Origin: Candidatus Thioglobus sp.
GTDB lineage: Bacteria > Pseudomonadota > Gammaproteobacteria > PS1 > Pseudothioglobaceae
Reading direction: 5' to 3'
Assembly: GCA_015163925.1 (NCBI GenBank)
Contig: JAAOIF010000088.1
Coordinates: 1 to 5,257 of the forward strand
DNA length: 5,257 nt
Position numbers and translations under genes: made by a program. Shown piece after piece: positions 1 to 5,257 of this stretch; the first letter of the stretch is position 1; each line of letters begins with the position of its first letter. Under the pieces are notes generated by a model, which saw only the letters and a list, made by a program, of their open reading frames with translations, was not told the DNA's origin and ran no database searches.

Positions 1-2
1 AG

Positions 3-410
3 CATAATTTTATTAACGATGCCGGCGGCAGTTTGTGTGAATTGGATGATGAAAAAGTCTATAAAACTCTCGCCGACCACAGCCTGATTTTATACATTCG
101 CGCCAGTGAAACCAACGAATCAGCGCTAATTGAGCGGGCGCAAACTCACCCAAAACCTTTGTATTTTAACGCCGATTTTTTAGCCAAACAATTAGCAATT
201 TACTTGGCGGAAAATAATTTAATTTACACAGCCCAGATTGAGCCAGATGCTTTTGTGCGCTGGATTTTTCCGCATTTATTAGCCTATCGCAAGCCAAAAT
301 ATCAAGCCATTGCCGATAAATTCGGCTGCACAATTGACAGTGAAAATTTGTATTTATGCAAAAATTCCAAGGCAGTTTTTGACCTAATTTCGGAGGCAAA
401 ATGCCGCTAA
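3..410 (+). CDS. C-terminal part of an uncharacterised protein, cut by the left edge (possible P-loop kinase/ATPase-like)
   Basis: The frame is open from the first bases of the window, so the true start lies outside it; 135 codons are visible before the TAA at 408-410. A TTG at position 33 could be called as a start, but the codons before it (HNFINDAGGS, then LCELDD) read like conserved protein, so this is most likely a truncated longer gene. The visible part has a glycine-rich turn (DAGGS), then a hydrophobic strand ending in an arginine (SLILYIRAS), then an arginine- and proline-containing helix region. This order recalls the second half of small P-loop kinases such as the shikimate kinase or zeta-toxin type, but that is inference from pattern only and no Walker A motif is in view. 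No signal peptide or membrane segment is visible. The end overlaps metA by 10 bases, so the two genes are probably co-transcribed and translationally coupled. The function is not recognised with certainty. Confidence 0.7.
   Translation, partial: HNFINDAGGSLCELDDEKVYKTLADHSLILYIRASETNESALIERAQTHPKPLYFNADFLAKQLAIYLAENNLIYTAQIEPDAFVRWIFPHLLAYRKPKYQAIADKFGCTIDSENLYLCKNSKAVFDLISEAKCR
392..396 (+). promoter_or_regulatory. Ribosome binding site of metA
   Basis: GGAGG lies four bases before the ATG at 401, inside the last codons of the preceding gene. It is the strongest Shine-Dalgarno match on the + strand side of the window and fixes the metA start at 401. Confidence 0.75.
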
Positions 411-1444
411 TTGCTAACTCAAATCTGCCGACTTTTGCTCGCTTGAAAGACGAGGGCGAGATGATTTTATCCACCAATCGTGCCAGCCATCAGACCATTC
501 GCGAGCTGCATATTGGCTTGTTAAATATTATGCCGGATGCGGCGCTGGAGGCAACTGAGCGCCAGTTCGTGCGCCTGATTGGGCGTTCAAATCAGATTGC
601 TCAATTCTATTTGCACCCTTTCACCCTGCCGGCAATCGGGCGTGGCGACAAGGCTGCGGAGCATATCAGCAAATATTATCAGAGTTTTGATGAGATAAAA
701 TCGCGTGGGCTTGACGCTTTGATTATCACCGGCGCTGACCCGAATTTGCTCAAGGTTTTTTATCAGCAGCTCAAATCCGTGGTGGATTGGGCGTATGAAA
801 ATGTGACTTCCACTTTGTTTTCTTGCGTTGCAACTCATAGCGTTTTTCAGTTTCGTTATAACCAGCCGCGCCAACTGATGGCGGAAAAGTGTTGGGGGAT
901 TTTTGCCCATCAGGTAACCGACCGCCAGCACCCGCTGATGCATGGCGTGAATACTTGTTTTGATGTGCCGCACTCGCGTTTTAATGAAATTAGCAAGGCG
1001 CAATTTGAGGCCGCCGGAGTGAAAATATTGGTTGAAAGTGCGGTCGGCGTGCATTTGGCGCTGAGTGCTGATTTGCTGAGAATGGTGTTTTTTCAAGGCC
1101 ACCCAGAGTATGATACTATCAGCCTTTTGAAGGAATATAAACGGGAAGTAATGGCATTTTTAGCCGGCACTCGGAGCGATTATCCGCCATTTCCAGCACA
1201 TTATTTGAGCCCACAAAACCAAGCTATTTTGAATGAATTTCAAGCAAAATTACACGCTGGCGAAATGGATATTAACGATTTTCCAGCCGAGCTAATCGCC
1301 GAAACCCTTGATAATACTTGGGGAAACGCCACAAATGTAATTATCAATAATTGGATCGGCTGCGTTTATCAGGTGACTCACGAGGATGTCGACAAGCCAT
1401 TTATGGACGGAATTGACCCTGAAAATCCGCTTGGTTTAAAGTAA
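401..1444 (+). CDS. metA: Homoserine O-acyltransferase (homoserine O-succinyltransferase family, MetA)
   Basis: MetA transfers an acyl group from succinyl-CoA (or acetyl-CoA in some members) to L-homoserine, the first committed step of methionine synthesis in the cytoplasm. The 347-residue protein has the family's glutamine-amidotransferase-like fold. Visible landmarks are LHIGLLNIMPD at 36-46, the nucleophile Cys142 in STLFSCVATH, the PHSRF motif at 190-194, and His234 and Glu236 in the FQGHPEYD motif, which together complete the Cys-His-Glu triad. In E. coli MetA the triad is Cys142, His235 and Glu237, so spacing is nearly identical. The protein belongs to a divergent branch: the loop after TGADP is about four residues shorter than in E. 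coli, and residues ~251-300 and the tail PFMDGIDPENPLGLK differ from the E. coli form. The residue aligned with E. coli 111, which separates succinyl (Gly) from acetyl (Glu) users, appears to be Asn115, so the donor is uncertain. The start is supported by a good ribosome binding site. Confidence 0.93.
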   Translation: MPLIANSNLPTFARLKDEGEMILSTNRASHQTIRELHIGLLNIMPDAALEATERQFVRLIGRSNQIAQFYLHPFTLPAIGRGDKAAEHISKYYQSFDEIKSRGLDALIITGADPNLLKVFYQQLKSVVDWAYENVTSTLFSCVATHSVFQFRYNQPRQLMAEKCWGIFAHQVTDRQHPLMHGVNTCFDVPHSRFNEISKAQFEAAGVKILVESAVGVHLALSADLLRMVFFQGHPEYDTISLLKEYKREVMAFLAGTRSDYPPFPAHYLSPQNQAILNEFQAKLHAGEMDINDFPAELIAETLDNTWGNATNVIINNWIGCVYQVTHEDVDKPFMDGIDPENPLGLK

Positions 1445-1459
1445 ATGGCGGATTTTTTC
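1421..1459 (+). terminator. Terminator-like hairpin at the metA 3' end
   Basis: AAAATCCGC (1422-1430) can pair with GCGGATTTT (1448-1456), giving a nine-pair stem, plus a possible G-U pair at the base, around a 17-base loop. The six-T run is at 1453-1458. The metA stop codon (1442-1444) lies in the loop. The G/C core followed by T's resembles an intrinsic terminator, but the loop is large and most of the T's are inside the stem, so termination may be weak or partial. It is the only such structure between metA and ribF. Confidence 0.35.
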
Positions 1460-1485
1460 AAGCCGGAAAATGCCTTAAAATTATT

Positions 1486-2385
1486 ATGAAAATCATTCGC
1501 GGATTGCATAATTTCCACTCACAGCAGGGCTGCGTGGCAACTATTGGTAATTTTGACGGCGTGCATTTGGGGCATCAGCAAATTCTGAAAAGTTTGGTCA
1601 GTCACGCTAAAAAGCTGAATTTGCCGTCAGTTTTGATTTCGTTTTCGCCCACTCCGCAGGCCTTTTTTGGCAAGCCTCAGGCAACACTTAGCAGCTTCAA
1701 AGAAAAGCACAAATTGCTTGAAGCGCTTGGGCTGGAGCAACATTTGATTATAAATTTTAACGCTAATTTTGCCAGACTCAGCGCTGATGAATTTATTCGC
1801 AAAATTCTGCTGGATAAATTACAAGTCAGATTTTGCCTCATCGGCGATGATTTCCGCTTTGGCGCTGGGCGTAAGGGCGATTTTGCCTTGCTGCAAAGCT
1901 TTGATTTTCAGGTGCAAAAAGCCAAAAGTTTGCTCCATCAGCAAGCCAGAATTAGCAGCTCGGGCATTCGGAAATTACTCAAAACTGGCGATTTTGAGCT
2001 GGCAAAAAAAATGCTCGGGCGCGATTTTTCCATTACTGGTAAAATTATCCGTGGGCGGCAACTCGGTGCTACCATTGGCTTTCCGACTATTAATATTCCA
2101 ATAAAACGCTCAATCAGTCCGCTGGAGGGAGTTTTTGCAGTCAAAATTAAACTTAAAAATAACACTTTCAAAGGCGTTTGTAATCTCGGCAAACGCCCTA
2201 CCGTAGGCGGCGAAACGGTCATTTTGGAAGTGTTTATTTTTGACTTCAGCCAAGATATTTATGGGGAAATTGCCGAGGTGATTTTCAAGTTAAAAATCCG
2301 TGATGAACAAAAATTTGAATCATTTGAGGCGTTGAAAATGCAGATTAAATTGGATGCAAAAATCGCCAAGGAATACTTTGATTAA
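1486..2385 (+). CDS. ribF: Bifunctional riboflavin kinase / FAD synthetase RibF
   Basis: RibF phosphorylates riboflavin to FMN and then adenylates FMN to FAD, supplying all flavoenzymes of the cell. The 299-residue length is normal for the family. The N-terminal FAD synthetase domain (about 1-165) shows the nucleotidyltransferase motif GNFDGVHLGH at 21-30, the IGDDFRFG segment at 119-126 and ISSSGIR at 156-162. The C-terminal riboflavin kinase domain (about 175-299) shows GRQLGATIGFPTINI at 190-204, GVFAV at 215-219, CNLGKRPT at 232-239 and LEVFIFDFSQDIYGE at 247-261, which holds the catalytic-region Glu/Asp residues. The N-terminus MKIIRGLHNF matches the E. coli opening MKLIRGIHNL, which fixes the ATG although no clear Shine-Dalgarno precedes it. 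In many gammaproteobacteria ribF is followed by ileS and lspA; here it overlaps arfB by 32 bases instead. Nothing suggests damage. Confidence 0.96.
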   Translation: MKIIRGLHNFHSQQGCVATIGNFDGVHLGHQQILKSLVSHAKKLNLPSVLISFSPTPQAFFGKPQATLSSFKEKHKLLEALGLEQHLIINFNANFARLSADEFIRKILLDKLQVRFCLIGDDFRFGAGRKGDFALLQSFDFQVQKAKSLLHQQARISSSGIRKLLKTGDFELAKKMLGRDFSITGKIIRGRQLGATIGFPTINIPIKRSISPLEGVFAVKIKLKNNTFKGVCNLGKRPTVGGETVILEVFIFDFSQDIYGEIAEVIFKLKIRDEQKFESFEALKMQIKLDAKIAKEYFD

Positions 2386-2767
2386 GCCCGCTGAGATTGA
2401 GCTAAGTGCCATTCGCTCGCGTGGCAAAGGCGGGCAAAATGTCAATAAAGTCAGCAGCGGAATCCACTTGCGATTTGACATTTCTGCCTCAAGTCTGGGC
2501 GCTGATGAGAAGGAAAAATTACTCAAACTAAACGATTTTAGATTGTCAAAAGACGGAATAATTATCATCAAAGCCGACCAGTTTCGCACTCAGGAAAAAA
2601 ATCGGGCAAACGCCATAAAGCGGCTAAATGACTTGGTGGAAAAGGCTTTGAAAGTAACAAAATCAAGGAAAAAAACCAAAGTCTCAAAAGCCAAAATCGC
2701 CAAGCGTTTGGAGGCAAAATCTCAGCGTGGAATCCTCAAACAAAATCGTAAAACAGTGCGATTTTAA
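2354..2767 (+). CDS. arfB: Alternative ribosome-rescue factor ArfB (YaeJ), peptidyl-tRNA hydrolase
   Basis: ArfB releases nascent chains from ribosomes stalled without a stop codon in the A site; it is a backup to tmRNA. The 137-residue protein has a short catalytic domain with the release-factor GGQ motif at 26-28 (RGKGGQNVNK) and no codon-recognition domains, which separates it from RF1/RF2. It ends in a strongly basic tail (about 100-137, e.g. KSRKKTKVSKAKIAKRLEAK) of the kind that threads into the empty mRNA channel. From the ATG at 2354 the GGQ glutamine is residue 28, exactly as in E. coli YaeJ, and the first 28 residues align without gaps, so this start is preferred although it lies inside ribF and has no obvious Shine-Dalgarno. 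The 32-base overlap in another frame suggests translation coupled to ribF. The GGQ and basic tail look intact, so it is probably functional. Confidence 0.94.
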   Translation: MQKSPRNTLIKPAEIELSAIRSRGKGGQNVNKVSSGIHLRFDISASSLGADEKEKLLKLNDFRLSKDGIIIIKADQFRTQEKNRANAIKRLNDLVEKALKVTKSRKKTKVSKAKIAKRLEAKSQRGILKQNRKTVRF

Positions 2768-2792
2768 GACTGAAAAAATTGCTAAAAAACTT

Positions 2793-3824
2793 CTAAACCA
2801 ACTGCCAAGAAAGCGTCTGCCCAGCCATAAATGGCACAATTACTCCGCCGGCAAAAGCAAATTCTGTTGCCACTTTCCAATCTTGTTTTTGCAAAGTAAT
2901 TCTCTGAGAATTTTGCTTTAAGCCGTAAAAATCAGCGCCAAATTTTGAGGCAAAATCCTCTAATTTATCAAGCTCGCCAGCATCAAAAAACGCCTGGGCA
3001 TACAGCTCAATCGCATACGGGGCGGAGAAAACTCCGGCACAGCCACAGGCAGATTCCTTGTCATTTTTGCTGTGTGGGGCAGAATCTGTGCCTAAGAAAA
3101 ACTTAGGATTGCCGCTGGTTGCCGCCTGAATTAGCGCTTGCTGATGGCTCAAACGCTTGAGCACCGGCAAGCAATAATTATGTGGTTTGATGCCGCCGGC
3201 GAGCATATCATTCCGATTTTTCAGCAGGTGCTGTGGAGTGATTGTAGCGGCGATTTTAGCACTTGCCGCCAGCACAAAATCCACTGCATTTTTAGTAGTA
3301 ATATGCTCAAAAACAATTTTCAAATCGGGAAAATCAGCCGTCACTTTGCTCAAAATTTCATCAATAAAAACCGCCTCACGGTCAAAAATATCCACCTCCG
3401 GACGGGTCACCTCACCATGCACTAACAGCGGCACAGCAAGCTTTTGCATCATTTCCAAAGCCGGATAAATGTTACTAATATTACTAACTCCGCTGGCAGA
3501 ATTGGTGGTCGCCCCAGCCGGATAAAGCTTGGCGGCAGTAACGCTCTGAGCCGCATCAGCAATGGTTTTCGGCGTAGTCTGGTCGGTCAGATAAAGCACC
3601 ATCAGCGGCTCAAAAGTTGAATCCGCCGGCAGCGCCGCCAAAATCTCCGCCTGATAAGCCTGAGCGTCCGCCGCACTCAGCACCGGCGGATTGAGATTTG
3701 GCATAATAATCCCCCGCCCCATCTGCGCTGCGCTGAATTTTGCCACCGCTTTTAACGCCGCCCCCGAACGCAAATGTAAGTGCCAATCGTCCGGCTGAAT
3801 AAGTGTTATTTTGTTATTTTGCAT
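2793..3824 (-). CDS. pyrC: Dihydroorotase, class II (E. coli PyrC type)
   Basis: PyrC reversibly cyclises N-carbamoyl-L-aspartate to dihydroorotate, the third step of de novo pyrimidine synthesis, as a cytoplasmic zinc homodimer. The 343-residue length is close to E. coli PyrC (348). All metal ligands are visible: His15 and His17 in DDWHLHLR, the lysine to be carboxylated Lys99 in [12 protein letters not shown], His136 in LVHGE, His174 in FEHITTK, and the catalytic Asp247 in LGTDSAPH. These sit about one to three residues before their E. coli counterparts (16, 18, 102, 139, 177, 250). The segment [13 protein letters not shown] and the following cysteine-containing stretch (ACGCAG, 259-264) are typical of the class II form. 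The gene overlaps the end of anmK by 11 bases, suggesting one transcript, and has its own good ribosome binding site. It converges on arfB with only 25 bases between the stop codons. Confidence 0.96.
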   Translation of the reverse strand: MQNNKITLIQPDDWHLHLRSGAALKAVAKFSAAQMGRGIIMPNLNPPVLSAADAQAYQAEILAALPADSTFEPLMVLYLTDQTTPKTIADAAQSVTAAKLYPAGATTNSASGVSNISNIYPALEMMQKLAVPLLVHGEVTRPEVDIFDREAVFIDEILSKVTADFPDLKIVFEHITTKNAVDFVLAASAKIAATITPQHLLKNRNDMLAGGIKPHNYCLPVLKRLSHQQALIQAATSGNPKFFLGTDSAPHSKNDKESACGCAGVFSAPYAIELYAQAFFDAGELDKLEDFASKFGADFYGLKQNSQRITLQKQDWKVATEFAFAGGVIVPFMAGQTLSWQLV

Positions 3825-4881
3825 AAATTGCCCCTAAAATTCGAGTGGATTTTGCGCCTGTGACCTCTGGTAAATTTGAGGGTTTGGCGGCTAAGGTTTG
3901 CTGAGCAAAATAGGCGAAGGCGGCGGCTTCAACGAAATCTGGGTCGGCGTTTAGGGCTGCTGTGGTGGTGATTTTACTGTTTGGATTTTGCGATTTGAGC
4001 CTTTCCACTAACAGCAAATTATGCACTCCGCCGCCGCACAAATAAACATCTGAGCCAGTTGGAATATGGCTTGAAATGCTGACAGCACTTAGCTCTAACA
4101 AGGTTCTCTGGACGGCAATATCCGACTGCTCGGCGGTTAAATATGCCTCCAGCCAGCGCAGATTAAAATATTCTGTGCCAGTAGATTTTGGTGGATTTTG
4201 GGCAAAATAATCATCCGCCAGCAAGGCTTTTAATAGCACATCATCCACGCTGCCACGCCCTGCCCATAAGCCATTTTCATCATAATCCAGTTGTTTTTTT
4301 GCAGCAATCCAATTATCCAAAAGCGTGTTTGCCGGCCCGGTATCAAAGCCGCAAACTGTTGAATTTTTGACGATGGTAATATTAGCAATGCCGCCTAAAT
4401 TGACAAAAACTCCGTCCTTGCCAGCAAGCAAATATTGGTGATATTTTGGCGTCAGCGGCGCTCCCTGTCCGCCGGCGGCGATGTCTGGCATACGAAAATC
4501 CGCCACAGTAGTAATTCCAGTTAGCTCGGAAATCAGCGCCCCATGCCCGATTTGCCAAGAATAATTGCCGCCCTGATGGTAAATTGTTTGCCCGTGTGAG
4601 CCGATTGCTTGAATATTTTTAGCGTCAATTTTTGCCCGCTGGAGCAACTGATTAGCGGCTTTGGCAAAAATTCTGGCAACAGTAATATCCAATTCGGCAA
4701 TGGTTTTTAAGTTAGTTTGAGAATTTTTAGCCAAGTTTTTCAGCTGATTTTTTAGCTCTTTTGGATAAGGCAAAAAGTGCGAGGCGAGGATTTTTTTGCA
4801 AGCAGAATCCACGATTACAGCATCCACGCCGTCCAAACTGGTGCCCGCCATCAGCCCGATATAATTAATTATTTTTGCCAT
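3814..4881 (-). CDS. anmK: Anhydro-N-acetylmuramic acid kinase AnmK
   Basis: AnmK hydrolyses the 1,6-anhydro ring and phosphorylates 1,6-anhydro-N-acetylmuramate to MurNAc-6-phosphate, so that cell-wall sugar released during peptidoglycan turnover is reused. The preferred start at 4881 gives 355 residues (E. coli: 369) beginning [20 protein letters not shown], which contains the phosphate-binding GTSLDGVD at 13-20. An upstream in-frame ATG at 5067 would add 62 residues, but these are a shadow of the secA tail. Other family landmarks are SHGQTIYH at 95-102, [17 protein letters not shown] at 127-143, NLGGIAN at 161-167, [13 protein letters not shown] at 179-191 with the probable catalytic base Asp180 (E. 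coli Asp182), [11 protein letters not shown] at 231-241, CGGGVHN at 282-288 and the end [18 protein letters not shown]. No Shine-Dalgarno is seen; the leader is AT-rich and overlaps the secA stop by 17 bases, so translational coupling is likely. All key motifs are intact. Confidence 0.95.
   Translation of the reverse strand: MAKIINYIGLMAGTSLDGVDAVIVDSACKKILASHFLPYPKELKNQLKNLAKNSQTNLKTIAELDITVARIFAKAANQLLQRAKIDAKNIQAIGSHGQTIYHQGGNYSWQIGHGALISELTGITTVADFRMPDIAAGGQGAPLTPKYHQYLLAGKDGVFVNLGGIANITIVKNSTVCGFDTGPANTLLDNWIAAKKQLDYDENGLWAGRGSVDDVLLKALLADDYFAQNPPKSTGTEYFNLRWLEAYLTAEQSDIAVQRTLLELSAVSISSHIPTGSDVYLCGGGVHNLLLVERLKSQNPNSKITTTAALNADPDFVEAAAFAYFAQQTLAAKPSNLPEVTGAKSTRILGAIYAK
3831..3835 (-). 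promoter_or_regulatory. Ribosome binding site of pyrC
   Basis: On the - strand AGGGG stands six bases before the pyrC ATG (3824-3822), inside the last codons of anmK. It supports this start and reinitiation after anmK. Confidence 0.65.
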
Positions 4882-5239
4882 GACATTGTTTATATTTTTT
4901 GCCTGAACCGCATGGGCAGGGCTGATTTCTGCCGACTTTTTCTGCGGTTCTGACATAAGTTTGGTCTGATTTTTGGGCTTGCTGGCTGTCAGTATTTGCG
5001 TTTTTTGCCGGCTGATGCTGAGGTTCTGCCGCCTGATTATCCTGCTGCTCAATATCGCTGGCGGCACTGTCCTTGTTGATGGTCACGCTGGAAAGCGCCT
5101 TGACAATTTCCACATTAATAGTATCCAAAAACGCCCGGCAAGTCTGATTTTTCTGCAAAGAATGACCAAAGTCCAGCTCCAAAGCGTTGTTTCGGCGCAA
5201 ACCATTGAGGAAGCCGCCCACCTCAGCCAAGCCCAACAA
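4865..5239 (-). CDS. secA: SecA C-terminal tail fragment with zinc-binding motif; 5' part missing or disrupted
   Basis: SecA is the ATPase that drives preproteins through SecYEG. Only its end is visible. The last 23 residues, starting [12 protein letters not shown], carry the zinc motif C-x-C-x8-C-H ([13 protein letters not shown]), which binds SecB and the ribosome in SecA of known species. Before it lies a polar, glutamine-rich linker typical of SecA. Before that, [19 protein letters not shown] (about 5081-5137) aligns with the E. coli segment MLESLKYEVISTLSKVQV. Upstream of about 5137 the resemblance ends: the expected stretch with QEYKRESF is absent in all three - strand frames, and the frame closes at TAG 5243-5245, just before a TTG at 5239 that might be called as a start. 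This is therefore not a complete gene; it is either a broken secA remnant or a correct tail joined to foreign sequence. A stand-alone small SEC-C protein is a less likely alternative. Confidence 0.72.
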   Translation of the reverse strand: MLGLAEVGGFLNGLRRNNALELDFGHSLQKNQTCRAFLDTINVEIVKALSSVTINKDSAASDIEQQDNQAAEPQHQPAKNANTDSQQAQKSDQTYVRTAEKVGRNQPCPCGSGKKYKQCHGKNN

Positions 5240-5257
5240 GAGCTAATTCGCGGCGGT
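5162..5257 (+). CDS. Possible start of a gene running off the right edge
   Basis: From the ATG at 5162 a + strand frame stays open to the window edge (32 codons). It reads [10 protein letters not shown], then [16 protein letters not shown], then ELIRGG, which has natural composition: a helical, glutamine- and glutamate-rich stretch. It occupies the part of the - strand where the SecA similarity has vanished, so the two readings exclude each other. The same frame is open further back to an ATG at 5015, but that part is antisense to a convincing SecA tail. No clear ribosome binding site precedes 5162. The family is not recognised, and it may be the middle of a gene brought in by a chimeric join rather than a true start. 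Confidence 0.3.
   Translation, partial: MTKVQLQSVVSAQTIEEAAHLSQAQQELIRGG

Noticed and set aside
587..1102. A 171-codon open frame on the - strand inside metA.
   Set aside because: It lies fully antisense to an intact, motif-bearing metA and its translation shows no recognisable domain; treated as a shadow.
1413..1442. TTGACC followed 16-18 bases later by TTTAAA/TAAAGT, a possible promoter for ribF.
   Set aside because: Matches to the -10 consensus are only four of six, it lies in metA coding sequence and such matches arise often by chance in AT-rich DNA.
2742..2765. Small hairpin AAAATCG / CGATTTT around a ten-base loop at the end of arfB, as a possible terminator.
   Set aside because: The stem has only seven pairs with two G/C pairs, overlaps coding sequence and is not followed by a clean T-run beyond the stem; too weak to call.
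2768..2792. The 25-base gap between the convergent arfB and pyrC genes as a bidirectional terminator.
   Set aside because: It is A-rich on the + strand (T-rich on the -) but I found no inverted repeat in it, so termination signals are not supported here.
4470..4485. Repeated GCCGGCGG-like words in several places as possible uptake or regulatory repeats.
   Set aside because: They fall in coding sequence for Ala/Gly/Pro codons, with no fixed spacing or common flanks.
4882..5067. A longer anmK beginning at the ATG at 5067.
   Set aside because: The extra 62 residues have no kinase features and are read in another frame over the convincing SecA tail; the family start fits 4881.
5015..5161. Extension of the right-end + strand frame back to an ATG at 5015, with a hydrophobic stretch resembling a membrane segment.
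   Set aside because: This part is antisense to the clear SecA tail region, so the hydrophobic run is most likely a by-product of the opposite strand's polar linker codons.

Overview
This window looks like a compact piece of a Gammaproteobacterium-type chromosome with low-to-moderate GC. Five complete housekeeping genes are present and there is almost no intergenic space. The lineage inference rests on protein style: RibF opens almost exactly like the E. coli enzyme, the dihydroorotase is the E. coli-like (class II) PyrC, ArfB aligns without gaps to E. coli YaeJ through its GGQ motif, and AnmK and a SecA zinc-binding tail are present. No mobile element, tRNA, rRNA or CRISPR array was seen, and there is no gene-free stretch of even 100 bases inside the window.

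Layout. On the + strand (1-2767): the 3' end of an unrecognised protein cut by the left edge, then metA (homoserine O-acyltransferase, methionine synthesis), ribF (riboflavin kinase/FAD synthetase) and arfB (ribosome-rescue peptidyl-tRNA hydrolase). The partial gene overlaps metA by 10 bases and ribF overlaps arfB by 32 bases. A 41-base gap between metA and ribF carries a terminator-like hairpin. On the - strand (5257 down to 2793), in transcription order: a secA 3' fragment, anmK (anhydro-N-acetylmuramate kinase, wall recycling) and pyrC (pyrimidine synthesis). secA overlaps anmK by 17 bases and anmK overlaps pyrC by 11 bases. arfB and pyrC converge with only 25 bases between them.

The genes do not form one pathway. 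They are two compact housekeeping clusters meeting tail to tail: methionine, flavin cofactor and ribosome rescue on one side, protein export, peptidoglycan recycling and pyrimidine synthesis on the other.

I do not see a new biological system. The oddest spot is the right end. The SecA tail is convincing up to about 5136, but beyond that no frame on the - strand reads as SecA and the frame closes at a TAG (5243-5245), while the + strand carries a coding-like open frame that runs off the edge. This suggests a rearrangement or an assembly/amplification chimera at the end of the sequence. A second point of interest is the divergent MetA, whose acyl-CoA specificity position is neither of the two characterised residues.
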